Assembly (NCBI RefSeq): GCF_000143415.4
Contig: NW_003314319.1
Coordinates: forward strand, 1,072,235-1,136,234
DNA length: 64,000 bases
DNA from: Selaginella moellendorffii
Taxonomy: Eukaryota; Streptophyta; Lycopodiopsida; Selaginellales; Selaginellaceae
Reading direction: 5' to 3'
Below the pieces are notes generated by a model. The model was not told the DNA's origin. It made no database searches and saw nothing but the letters and a program-made list of their open reading frames with translations. Positions 18,940-29,600 of the stretch are shown here, piece after piece. How positions within the stretch are numbered: position 1 is the first letter of the stretch; each line of letters opens with the position of its first letter. Made by a program: the position numbers and the translations under genes.

Positions 18940-19755
18940 GATGAAAAAAAATTTAATCAACTTATACAAAAATAACAAGATCGTTAGTATTACTACATTT
19001 TTATAGTATCCATTGCAATGACAAAAATCCATAGTTCATACCTATCACTATATATCATTAGTATTAGCTATGATTTATTTGATTCATTTATTTTTTAAAA
19101 TTACACCTTATAAATCTTTATCATTTATATGTATTTTCTTAACAATGTAGGTATCATGTATAGTGAAATCATTGTAGAGAAATAGTTTATGTTTTTCTTA
19201 GAAAAACTTGCAAGGTGGTGAGTGACTTTACCTAATGTAATCTATAAATCATGTAATTTTATTTTGAAATCACAACTTTGGGAATATTGTCTCATATGCA
19301 AGTTTGTCTTCAAATCAAAGTAGCTAATGCAGTAGCAAAACATTAGCACATTAGATGAGTTGCAATGATTAGCTACTATAGTTTTCACTTCTAGTTCTAT
19401 CATTACCTAATCACTAAAGGATTAGAATTTCTTTACCACAAATTAGGCCATCATGAAAAGCACTCTAAAGAAAGTGTTATACATTGTCATATTCCTTTAG
19501 CTGGTTTTTGTAATACAAACATAGAAATGTACAACAAATTTAATAAAGATTTTATATGTGCTACAATGACACAAGATATGAATCTTCCCTTTTCCTTTGA
19601 GACCATTGATAAGTTTCATATGCTACTAAGTTATTTCTCATAAAAGCAAGAACAACAATATGGTTAAAGCTTTCAAAGTTTCTTCTTCTGTTAGTTATTT
19701 TGAATTTAGTGCTGAGAAGTCCATAGAATATATATATATATGGATGTACTAGTTA
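18940..19755 (+). repeat. Direct repeat D, unit 1
   Basis: About 800 bp AT-rich, repeated at 20525-21292 with roughly 80-85% similarity by eye. Landmarks are TCATTGCAATGACAAAAATC (as CATTGCAATGACAAAAATCC), CTTATAAATCTTTATCATTT and GAGAAGTCCATA. The 770 bp between units shows no gene. Could be an old LTR pair or a simple tandem duplication. Mirror: 56136-56946. Confidence 0.65.
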
Positions 19756-20524
19756 TTAATTTACAAGGATTAAGTTCAAAGCAAAGGGAGTCTTTGGCTA
19801 CAAAATACACTAGCAATGCAAAGGTGTGCAATCTTAAAGTAGTGGCACAAATTCCACATTTGCAATTATAAGGATGAACACAATCCTAATAGATTCTAGA
19901 ACTCTATTGTCTCCATTAAAAATTTAAATTTTTTGTACCAAATAACAAAGAATAATATATACTAAGCAAATGTATCTACCACCTTGTTAATAAAGATAAA
20001 ATAGAACTAAGCTATGTGAGTTTTCTAGGAAAAGTGATTCCATATCAAGGATTGTGCCAAATTCCTAAAATTTGCTGCCTTTGTTTTTAAAGTGCTAATC
20101 CTTTGTTCTAACTTTTTAAATTAATTATAATGAACAAAAAATTTATTACATGGATTGCCCATGGATAATTTTATATTGGGAATAGAGTTATATTTCACCA
20201 ATGAGCATGATGAAATCCAAATTACAATATCCCTTGTGTATCGAAAATTACAAATGAAAGGTTTAACTTACCTCGATTGCAATTTAGTGGGTGCTAGTTG
20301 AAACTAGCAAGGATCTGAGCTCTACTAAGAAAAGTAGAATTGCAAAGTTTTAGATGATATTTATTTAGGTTATATGATATTAATACTATTGAAAGTTAAA
20401 TAGTAAATGGAAACTGTAAGTCAGTTTTTATGAAAATGGAGCAATGCATAATTGAATTGTATCATAGAAAGTATCTGTAAGAGAAATAAATTCACCAATT
20501 ATGAATATGGAATCTGTTGGTAAA

Positions 20525-21292
20525 GAAAGAAATTTTAATCAACTTATGGAACAATAAAAAGATCCTGTTATTATTACTACATGTTTTATACTATTCATTG
20601 CAATGACAAAAATCCATAGTTTATAATTATTAGCTATGATTAGTATTTGATTAAAAATTTTGAAAAATCACATCTTATAAATCTTTATCATTTCTACATA
20701 TTTTTTTAACAATGTAGATATCTAATATAGTGAAATTATCCTAGAGAAATAATTTATGTTTTTCTTAGAAAAATTTGCAAGCTGGTGAGTGACTTTACCT
20801 ATGTAATTTATATATCATGTCATCTTATTTTGAAAGCCAATTTGTCTGAAATATTGTCTCATATGTGATAAAGTTGTCTTTAAATCAAAATAAACTAATG
20901 CACAAGCAAAACATTTGGATGAGTTTCAATCATTGGATAATGTAGTCTTCACTTCCAGTTCTACTGTTATCTAATCACCAAATTAGAATTTATTGATCAC
21001 AAATCAGGCCATCACTACTAAAAACACTTTAAAGAAAGCATTATACTTCTTTTTGCAATACAAACATAGGAATATAAAATAAATGCAATAAAGATTTTAT
21101 ATGTGCTACAAGGATATAAGATATAGTTGTTCTCTTTTCTTTTGACAGTATTTATAAATGTGCTACTAAATTGTTTCTAAAATAGGTAAGAACAACTACA
21201 TGCTTAAAGTTTTCAAAGTTTCTCTTGCTATTAGCTATCTTATTTTAGTGTTGAGAAGTCCATAAAATATATTTATATATACTAGTTATGGG
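20525..21292 (+). repeat. Direct repeat D, unit 2
   Basis: Second unit; mirror at 54599-55366. Directly after it (21300-21350) is a short tandem array of TCAACACAAG/TCAACTCAAG. Confidence 0.65.
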
Positions 21293-22508
21293 GATGGTCC
21301 AAAGTTGAGTTGAGCTCAATTCAACACAAGTCAACTCAAGTCAACATAATCAATTAGAAGTCTTACAAAGGAAATATAAATTGAACAAATGAAGGTTCTA
21401 ACAAACTTTAAAATATTTAAATACGTAAATATTTGAGTTAAAAGTTTCTATAAGATTGAATTGTTTAAAAAAGACAAAGTTCAGAAGAATCTATCTTTTA
21501 TAAAGCTATATTATTTTATTATGACTATTGTTACAGTTGTTATATTTTGATTTGACTACTTAATATTTTGAATATTTTTATAGTTGTAGATACTATTCCT
21601 TCATTCAAAAGATTTTTGAGGGTTCTTGAGAAGATGGGAAGCAAGGAAAATATAAGATGTGTGAGTAACAATTGTAGTGCAAAGGAATGTGAGAATGCTA
21701 ATTTTGTTTCATTACCACAATCTCCATATTACACTCCTATTCGTTTTTACGTTTTTATTACCCATTTGAAAATGTGGAGACCACTATCATGATTGATAAA
21801 AATGTTTTTGTTACTTCTGAAACAACAGTTTAGAGTAAAAGAAATGAAGAAATGAACAGCATGGCAGAAAGCACCAAGAAATCTACTCCATAACACTTTC
21901 CATGACATTTGTAATTTAAATATTAATTCATATTAAAAACTGTGTTTCCTGCTTATATCACAATCCTCTCATATGATAAGACCAAGATATATTTTTGTAG
22001 TGAATCCTCATTAAAAGTTTTCGAGAGTTGTTTGTGAATAATAATAAAAGAAATTGAAATCTTTCGAAAGACTCAAAAGTAATATCACATCAAAGAATCA
22101 ACTTTATCTACATTTCCAAGACTGAAAAACAATCTCATATAAGGGAATGGTAGCGTGCCAATGTGCTCTGCCACTATAATGTGTTCTATATTTTCCTACA
22201 GTCTATTTCTCTAAACATTTGGCATGCGTAGAAAAGAATATATGTGTAGTAAAGTAGGATTTCATTATAAAGATAAAGCATGTGTATACACGATAATCTA
22301 AAATTCTAGAAGCTCTTATGTTTATAAGCAAGCTATGATTATGAAGCCCCATTTCCAAAACTGACATTTAAAGAATCTGAGTATCGTCAGTGTTATAATA
22401 AATAAACCTTATTCCCGAGACTAAAACTTAGTATATAAACTATCTAGAAAAGTTATAGTCATTATAGTTTTTTTGTTCTCCTTGAGCTCCTTGGAAGTTT
22501 GTATTGAA
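21293..22508. other. AT-rich, one unassigned ORF
   Basis: A 74-codon plus ORF at 21568-21792 (VVDTIPSFKRFLRVLEKMGS, CVSNNCSAKECEN) recurs at 54099-54323 with three residue changes. No family recognised. The remainder is low-complexity AT-rich sequence. Confidence 0.3.
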
Positions 22509-22850
22509 ATGGCTCGAAGGAAAGTCACTGCTACTTGTACTTAGCCCCCCAACATTTTATATTAATCTCCACCTCCATCCCCAAGTTCTACCAACATTCT
22601 ACCTTCACCTCCATATAATAATCCTTTTTCTACTGAGGGCTTTAGTGAAGTTGAACTAGAGCTCCTTATATATGAAATTCTGAATCTTATTATTAGATAG
22701 GGATTGCCTCCAATGCTTCAAAAGCAATGCTACATGTTTTTGCATGTTCTAGATCCTGACATAGCGGGACTACTTGAAAGCACAAAACACTATTACATTC
22801 GGTGTCTAATATACTACTTTTTATTAGACAAGTGGCTTTATGGGTTTACA
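22509..22850 (+). pseudogene. Degenerate coding-like remnant
   Basis: Begins ATG with MARRKVTATCT then a stop. Beyond it PPPSPSSTNILPSPPYNNPF, EGFSEVELELLIYEIL and DPDIAGLLESTKHYYIRCLI are readable on one strand with interrupting stops. Resembles the N-terminal part of a transposon or host protein but no family is recognised. Mirror at 53040-53382. Confidence 0.3.
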
Positions 22851-22869
22851 AACTTTTCTTGAGCACTGT

Positions 22870-23690
22870 AGGAATTGCCCAATGGTGGGTCTGGAAAATG
22901 TGCATATGTGGATGTACAATAGATTCAAGAATGAGTTACAGACATATACCTTCTCACCTTCACTTATAGTTTGCATGATGTAGATAGCCCTTCTCATCAT
23001 GTTCTCAAATAGTTCTGGTAGTCCTTTCTCTTTGTTCATCAAGCAGACATTAAGGAAATCCAGAGTTTCTATCTGTCGCTTATACGGAAGCTTCAATTTT
23101 TCGATATTATAAATTATATCATCTGGAGTTTTGTTCACTACAAAAGTAAATATGCATAATTGAGAAAAATGAAGTGTGACAAAAAAACTTACATTCATGA
23201 GAAGAAATTTCAGCTATAGTCTCTAGCCACTCCTTCGGCCTACGATTGTCTGCAATGTATCTTAATTTCTTCAACTTTGAAGAATTTGCATGCCGAATTT
23301 TATGCTCAATTTGTACGAACTCAGTTGAGAGCTCTTCCCGACTCTTCTCCTGATATACAAGTTCATAAGCATCTTATTTGACCTTCACCAAAGGTTAAAA
23401 ACCAAAACAATTAAAAGAAGCCCTTATAAAATGAAAGGGAAAGACATACTTTGCACCATATAGCGAGCATAAAACTAATTGGGTTGTTGAACAAAGTTAT
23501 ACCGTCATTTTGAGTGCGTGAGTGATGAAGTGTTGCAAGATCATCATCATAATGTTCGCAGATGTCATCCTCACTCAAGTCTGCTAAAAATTGAAGTTGC
23601 TCGATGTCATGGATAAAGTTTTACTTTTGAACAGCAAACTGCCCAAGCCTGGATTTAAACACAACAAAACAAGTTAAAGTGGAGTTATGT
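22870..23690 (-). pseudogene. Unknown spliced gene X, left-arm copy
   Basis: Minus strand equivalent of 52205-53066; see that entry and the spacer copy at 34330-35190. One residue of the 124-codon terminal ORF differs from the right-arm copy. Confidence 0.4.
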
Positions 23691-23904
23691 TAAACATAAA
23701 ATCCTTAGGACCCAAAGTGGGTGCCATGTGGTAGTGGCCGAAATGAAAGCCAAATGAGCGTAACATATTTGGACTAAAAGCTCCAACTTGAAAAGTTGAG
23801 AGCAGGAGTGAAACTCCTAAACGAAAGGCTCGAGGAATGAGCACGAAGCAAGCAGTAAGTGAGTCTCTAGAGAAGGGACACAAAAGGACCAACACATGAT
23901 ATAT

Positions 23905-24110
23905 GGAAGACTCGAGACAGAGTCTAAGATGGAGTTCGAGATGGACTTGAGATGGAGTCCAAGATGGAGTCTGAGATGGACTCGAGATGGAGTCTGAGAT
24001 GGAACCGAGACCGAGACCGAGACCGAGTCCAAGTCTAAGTCCGAGATTGAGATCGAGTCTGAGTTCGAGTCCGAGTTCAAGTCCCAGTCCAAGTCCAAAT
24101 ACTAATATAG
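23905..24110. repeat. Hexamer minisatellite GAGTCC/GAGATG type
   Basis: Imperfect 6-bp repeats (GAGTCC, GAGACC, GAGATG, AAGTCC). On the minus strand this translates as alternating Asp-Ser/Ser-Val dipeptides. Mirror at 51784-51980; a third, diverged array is at 33915-34085 in the spacer. Confidence 0.85.
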
Positions 24111-24139
24111 GCTGTTGGGTGAAAGCCCAAAGCGATTGT

Positions 24140-24860
24140 CCCCTAGGGGGGGGGGGGCTACAAGGAGAGTATGGGGGTTAAACCCTAGTGGAGCCAGTTT
24201 GGCCAGGAAAGGTTAATTTGGCCCAGGAAGGCTATACCCAAGTATTGGGTGATGAGATAACCATTGGGAAGTTCAAGGCTAAAGTGAATATGAACCAACA
24301 AGCGAGGTAGCTTGGTGAAGTGTTCAAAAGTCGGCTCTAGTTCCCCCGAGAGATCGAATGGTCAATGCTCCCAATCCAAGTATGGGTGGCATTACCTACT
24401 TGGATACCTAGCGTGGCTCAATAAAACCTCGCTCTAAGCCCATGGCTAAAACACCCAAAGGCTGTAAAAAGGATATTGGGAAGGCTATTCCCCATGTTTG
24501 TGGGCATCCTAAGGATGCTGAATCTAAGATGATCACTCATGGATGGATGCCCCAGTCTTTGAGAGACAGGACTGTGATGTAGGTGGTGTTGGACCACCGG
24601 TGTCACCAAGGTGAATGGGTATGGCCTTAGAGTAACGGGTTGATATGTCAATGATACCTTGGGGTGTCGATCATGGGATCAGACACGCGGAGCATTTGGA
24701 CCTAGTGCAATGGTTGAGTGGCATGAATGCCATTCTCGGGGCTAACAAGCCCCACATCCTAAATTGGACTTATAGAGGTTGTGAATGAGACTCCTCCAAG
24801 TGGTCAGAGGTGTGGTTAAGTGACTAAAGTAGAATAAAAAAATTAGTCATTTACAAGTTG
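24140..24860 (+). repeat. R-family repeat, left arm
   Basis: Begins with a poly-G run (24149-24159) and includes GTTCCCCCGAGAGATCGAAT, CATTACCTACTTGGATACC and the portion shared with 7560-8030. The mirror is 51060-51745; the spacer relative is 35860-36830. No coding frame. Confidence 0.7.
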
Positions 24861-24929
24861 GAGGTAAAATTATAAAACTTGCGCATTGATCTTTTGGCAG
24901 GACAAGATAAGTTTATTGACATCCAAAGG

Positions 24930-25865
24930 TCCCCTTGCATAGACATGTCGACTGGAACGTTGATATGGTAGATGGGATCATTGAGAAAATGATCTTTGAT
25001 ACACTTCATCCAAGCCTTATATTAGTGGTTACTATCAATAGTTTGGAATATTGTCCTCACAAGTTGTCGAGCTTTAGGATGTCTAATAAGCATGTTATCA
25101 AATTTCAAGGACTTCCTCCTCTAAATAAGATCCCAGCTATTCACAATCTAACTGTGTGATAGTAATGATCTCCATTGTTCCTGACTTGCAAATCGAGACT
25201 AGAAACATACTGATATTTATCGCATGGCCATTCTGTTTGAACAAGCTGTATATATTCAAGTTGACATACTTTGATGTAGTGCGGACAAAGTTCGTCTGCT
25301 ACAAACGACAAAGGGGGATCTCTTTGATCAAGTCACAAGGGCCTAGCCACTTGAGCGCCTCAAGTATTTGGTGAACTGCTTTTTCCCTTGTTCGTATAAC
25401 AATCTTTTGGAAGTGCGCCTCCACCATGTTGTCAGGAAGGTCTACAACTCTTTCAGCTCCAAGTTGTACTTTAGGTTCCCTATTGTGAACACTACTAGAT
25501 TGCCCAACTTCAGGGATTTGTGCTGGTGGTGGGCTAGTGAGGAGTAAAGTGGAGGTAGTAGTGGTGATGGTGGGGGTTGGTGGTGGTGGCGGTGGAGGTG
25601 GAGGTGGAGGCAATAGTGGTAGTGGTGGTAGCAATGACGATGATGGAGGTGGTGATGGTGGTGGTGGAAGTGGCAATGGTGATGGTGGAGGTGGTGATGG
25701 TGGAGGTGATGGTGGTGGAGGCGGTGGATCTCTAAGTAAATGTGTTTTCATTAATGTGCCAATGGATATGTCGATCGTGATGTTGTCAGCAGTGTTGAAT
25801 TGAACTTTTCGTGCCTTCTTGGCTCCAACAACCTTTTTGTGTGGTACAATTTTTCTTTTTTGCAA
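24930..25865 (-). pseudogene. Unknown proline-rich gene Y, left-arm copy
   Basis: Minus-strand ORF 25865-25299, 188 codons: MQKRKIVPHKKVVGAKKARK (nuclear-localisation-like), NTADNITIDISIGTLMKTHL, then about 60 residues almost all Pro with Ser/Leu. It closes with EAHFQKIVIRTREKAVHQIL and CDLIKEIPLCRL. Coding-like sequence continues past the stop to about 25160 (NFVRTTSKYINLNIYSLFKQ). Right-arm copy 50033-50593 is two codons shorter in the Pro run and differs at four other residues. Not recognised. Confidence 0.4.
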
Positions 25866-25949
25866 GAGGAAAAATTTTGTTAGTCAAACTAAATAAAGAT
25901 AATAAGAAATTCAAATAGTCAAAGAGAAAAAAAAAATCAAGTGGGCCCA

Positions 25950-26285
25950 AACCCCACCTCAAGCACTTTGGCCACCCGAGGTGGCCGGCCTGGGCTCAAC
26001 CTCAGGCACTTTGGCTGCCCAAGGGGCTGAGGTTGTTTGAATAACCTTAGCCCCTTGGGCAACCAAAATGCCCAAAGTGGCCAGCCTGGGTTTGACCTCA
26101 GGCACTTTGGCTGCCCAACAGGCCGAGGTTATTTGAATAACCTTAGCCCCTTGGGCAGCCAAAGTGCCTGAGGTGGCTGGCCCAGGCTCAACCTCAAGCA
26201 CTTTGGTTGCCCGAGGGGCTAAGGTAATTCAAATAACCTCGGCCCCTTGGGTGGCCAAAGTGCTTGAGGTGGCTGGCCCTGAAGA
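25950..26285. repeat. Hairpin-forming 96-bp minisatellite, left arm
   Basis: Units of about 96 bp. Each holds GCACTTTGGCTGCCCAAGGG and its near-complement around a core AAGGTTATTCAAATAACCTT, so each unit folds on itself. The array is open in one frame as 32-residue repeats (KVPEVKPRLATSGTLAAQGA followed by KVIQITSACWAA). The left array has one unit fewer than the right array at 49520-49945. Confidence 0.85.
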
Positions 26286-26389
26286 AATAATCAAGAAACA
26301 AGCAAAAATAAAGAAATAGAAGTGAAAGCAATCAAATCAAAACTCACCCTTGGTGGCATCTTTCCCTCCCGATATCTCGATCATGCTAG

Positions 26390-26605
26390 ATTTCTCACAC
26401 TTTCTCACTCTCAATCTCAACTCGTGTTCATACTGGTGTGCTCCATCTCTTGCACTCTCCCGCACTCAATCTCTCACACTCATGCGCTCCACGCTCAATC
26501 TCTCAATCTCTTGTGTGCTCAATCACTCGATCTATTGCATGCTTAATCCCTTGATCTCCTTCCCACTCAATCCCTCGATCTCTTGTGCGCTCCACTTATA
26601 GTGCA
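26390..26605. repeat. TC/GA-rich microsatellite tract
   Basis: Degenerate CTCAATCTCT and CTCGATCTCT motifs. On the opposite strand it precedes the ATG of gene Y exon 1 (26349 side), so it may be its 5' untranslated or promoter sequence. Mirror 49190-49430. Confidence 0.6.
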
Positions 26606-27460
26606 ATGGCAGCTAGCTGCCCTAACCCTAACCAATCTTTCATCCCAGCTGTTCATTCCAAATAACCTAAATCTCAACCATCACAATATCTTCGATCTTA
26701 TTTTATCTTATCATTATTATTATATGTGAATTATGCTTTTTTATTTTGTATATTTTAATGATGATATAACTAGCACCTATCAACATTTCTGTTATTAGAG
26801 ATATGATTTTTTTTTACAAATTATCTACAAAGGATGCATTCTCATCAATATTTTGTACATATTTTGGAATTGTTACAAGAACTTTAAAGAGTATAAATAA
26901 GGCACATTAAAATATGTTGTACTATATCCATCTATGAATGGATGAATCCTCATCCAGAAATTTATTTTGTGTTGTATTAGATCCTAAACAATAGGCACGT
27001 GCTTTAAATGTCATTGAGTAGTGTTCACAATTATGGATAAAACTTGAGTTGTACTACGAATCAAATCTGTCATTGAAGAATAAGATTTAATAAGATTTAT
27101 TATCATCTACCACTTAAAATTTGACAACTTGACATATCACATATACCCACAATCAAATTAGATCTCTTCATTTGACATGCTATAGCAAAATATCATTACT
27201 AGTATCATTATTAACTATCAAACTTCATGTGCTGAAAATCCTTCCTTGGATCTATGTGTATAACATGCATCAAATATCATAATAGATAACAGTAATATTA
27301 ATATTGTCACACTTGCACATGTTAAATTTACTATAGAATTTGAATTCATTTTGTACATTGTTGATATTTTTCTTATTACTTTATTTAAATTTCAATTGTG
27401 TTTCACTATAGATTTTTACAAGTAGCATAAAGAGAGAAAACTCTAAAATCTATTAAAAAG
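26606..27460. other. AT-rich, no gene seen
   Basis: Low-complexity sequence without a coding pattern. Mirror 48341-49185 is nearly identical. Confidence 0.4.
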
Positions 27461-27461
27461 G

Positions 27462-27950
27462 ATGGAGAGGTTTCTTCTTCATTTTCGAGATCACCCACCT
27501 CTTTCATTCTCTCAGAATATTATTTCTAAAAGTTTGTTATGTCAACATTTTAATCTTTGTCTTGGCTCTATTTCTTTAAAGGTTGTGATTCACAACAGCA
27601 CCAGTATAGTTGCAAACTCAAAGTTTCTTCTTTCTGGTGTAAGTAAGGGTGGATAACAATAGGATTTACAGAATTCTAAGTTAAAGGAGATTCAAATTTT
27701 TGGATCTTCAGTCAAAGTGCCCAAATGTGCTTTAGCTAAAGTGAATGTGAAGCAAGAGTTAGTCATTATTCTCTCGTCCTCTTTTAGTTCAAGTGGAGAA
27801 GTCATGTTAGTGTCAGCGCCGAATTCACTTGATGTGCACTTGTTTTTGTATAGGCTTGTGAGCGAATTTCTATCCTTCTACAACAATATTTTCTTCGAGC
27901 TACCACCTCTTGTCAACAACACAGATTCCAAATGGAAGGGGATATAAACT
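27462..27950 (+). pseudogene. Unknown coding-like fragment with intron-like gap
   Basis: MERFLLHFRDHPPLSFSQNI through ISLKVVIHNSTSIVANSKFL, then GTAAGTAAG...TTTACAG (about 27638-27680) that looks like a very short intron. It is followed by SKLKEIQIFGSSVKVPKCAL, LVSAPNSLDVHLFLYRLVSE and a stop after DSKWKGI. Possibly a captured host gene; source not recognised. Mirror 47855-48340. Confidence 0.35.
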
Positions 27951-28147
27951 AAATAGTATATCCACAATTGGTGCAATATCAAGACCACACATTTTCAACA
28001 TTTTGAAGGCACAATGTTTACTTGCCAAATGAAAAGAATCTTTGCATAGGATAAATAAACCTCCTTAAATGGAATGATCTAAAAAGAAACAGTTGAATTA
28101 GGCTATAAAATCTCAAATTCACAAATATTAGGACTAACAACATATAT

Positions 28148-28500
28148 TTGACTAAGACGTACACCATCTATAAGTATATATTTCTTGGCTCACCTTTTAA
28201 TAGGACAATGTACTCAACAATTTTGAATGCTAAGAAATTGAGTAAATTTTGTTCAATTGATAAACTTGCCTATACTAGTACCCATTGTGGAATCACCAAT
28301 GTAAAATTCTATGAGGCTAAAGGTGTTAATTCTATTCTCATTGAGCTTAATAAATGGCACTATACACATGTCCCAGAAATACAAGAACTATGAGAAGCCT
28401 TGCTGATACTAGTGTTCAATTTTCTGGAGATCAACACAGTATTACTTTTTATCTTGATGTGGTCAAAGTGATGCCCATGCTATTTTAGTGCCTCTCCTTG
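28148..28500 (+). mobile_element. Ty1/copia polyprotein remnant
   Basis: MYSTILNAKKLSKFCSIDKL, FYEAKGVNSILIELNKWHY, THVPEIQE, then frame loss. Related to 12258-12540 but in opposite orientation, so copia debris itself flanks module B on both sides. Confidence 0.6.
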
Positions 28501-29369
28501 TCAAAGAATCTAAGATGCACTGGTTCTAGCATAAAAAATATGGAAGTAGAAATGTCGCATACACTTTGGGATTGCTTGCTAATCCTCTATCCCACCTCTT
28601 ATATCTTTCATGTATCCTGGCAAAAACGAAGTAGCAAAGTTGCTGCATTGCAAGCTATGCTACACTTTCTTGTGTTTGCTACTAAAGCTAGCAATAAGGA
28701 GAAACTTTAAGCAAAAGATGTATAAGTGGAGAACTTCTGTTCCACAATAGTAGGGGTAATGTTGCCTTCACAAGTGCCAACTTTTTCCACTGTAACTCCT
28801 GGAGGGAGGTGAGTATTGTTTTTCCTTCTCTTGTTCAAGTGCTGGTGTTTCTGCTTTACTTGGAGAGTTGATCTTAGTTTTTATTATTTGTTTAAACAAT
28901 GTTGCAAGTTTTTAGAAAACTATTTGAATTAGGATGAGGGAATTGTTATCTAATTATGCTAAAAAATGCATAAAAAGATGTTATTAACTAACTAAACTTT
29001 ATAAACTATAACCTAAATATGAAGATGGCCTTCTTTATTTTGTAAAGACAAATTCTGATGATCATTTACATCTGGTGGTGCCTTCCATATTAATTCCACA
29101 ATTTCTCCATGGTTACCATGATTCTCCTATTTTAGGCGGGCATATGGAACATTATTGTGTAACCTCCTCGTCTAGAAAATCCACAGATGCTAGAAGAATA
29201 GGCTCGTCAAAAACATGAGAAGAGAGTGAAGAATGAAGAGGAGCTCGAGAAATAGCATCAGCATCAGCCATAGAACCCCCCAAGTGACACGGAGAGAATA
29301 ATAGGAGACCTTTTATTATAAAAAGGAGCTCATAGCAATGCTTATATTAATAAAAACAAGCTCATATGA
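28501..29369 (+). other. Decayed repeat, possible pol debris
   Basis: Broken frames read LVPLLVKESKMHWF and KYGSRNVAYTLGLLA. Near 29150-29330 the complement of gypsy protease-type RSPIILSI sequence is seen. No intact gene. Mirror 46435-47300. Confidence 0.3.
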
Positions 29370-29600
29370 ATGTTCATATTAATAAATATTTATATTGTTG
29401 TGATAACATTTATGAAATTGTTGGCATATTTGAATAATTTTTCAATAGTAGAACAAGGAGTTATTACTAATCTTTCTAATGTTATGGCACAATATATATT
29501 TCCAGTGTTTAGCAAAATAAAATTTTATGGAATTTCACTAAAGAGTAAAGAGATCACAAGAAAATTTGTTATCTATGAAAAGCCTTAATTGATACTACTC
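29370..29600 (+). mobile_element. Copia-associated fragment
   Basis: 72-codon ORF with [20 protein letters not shown] and GISLKSKEITRKFVIYEKP. Joined to CTTCAATTTCTGGAGATCAA, a sequence that also ends the copia remnant at 12290 and recurs at 63570 and 63920. Identical ORF at 46214-46432. Confidence 0.4.

Noticed and set aside
23817-24181. Ser/Asp-rich and Ser/Pro-rich ORFs
   Set aside because: Translation of a hexamer minisatellite; repeats stay open in several frames by composition.
25537-25803. Glycine-rich protein on the plus strand
   Set aside because: It is the antisense shadow of the proline-codon run of gene Y; no supporting flanking exons.
25950-26285. CRISPR-like array
   Set aside because: Repeated units are self-complementary but have no unique spacers, and this is plant nuclear DNA.
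26390-26605. Ser/Leu-rich secreted protein ORFs
   Set aside because: Derived from a TC/GA-rich microsatellite; frames unsupported.
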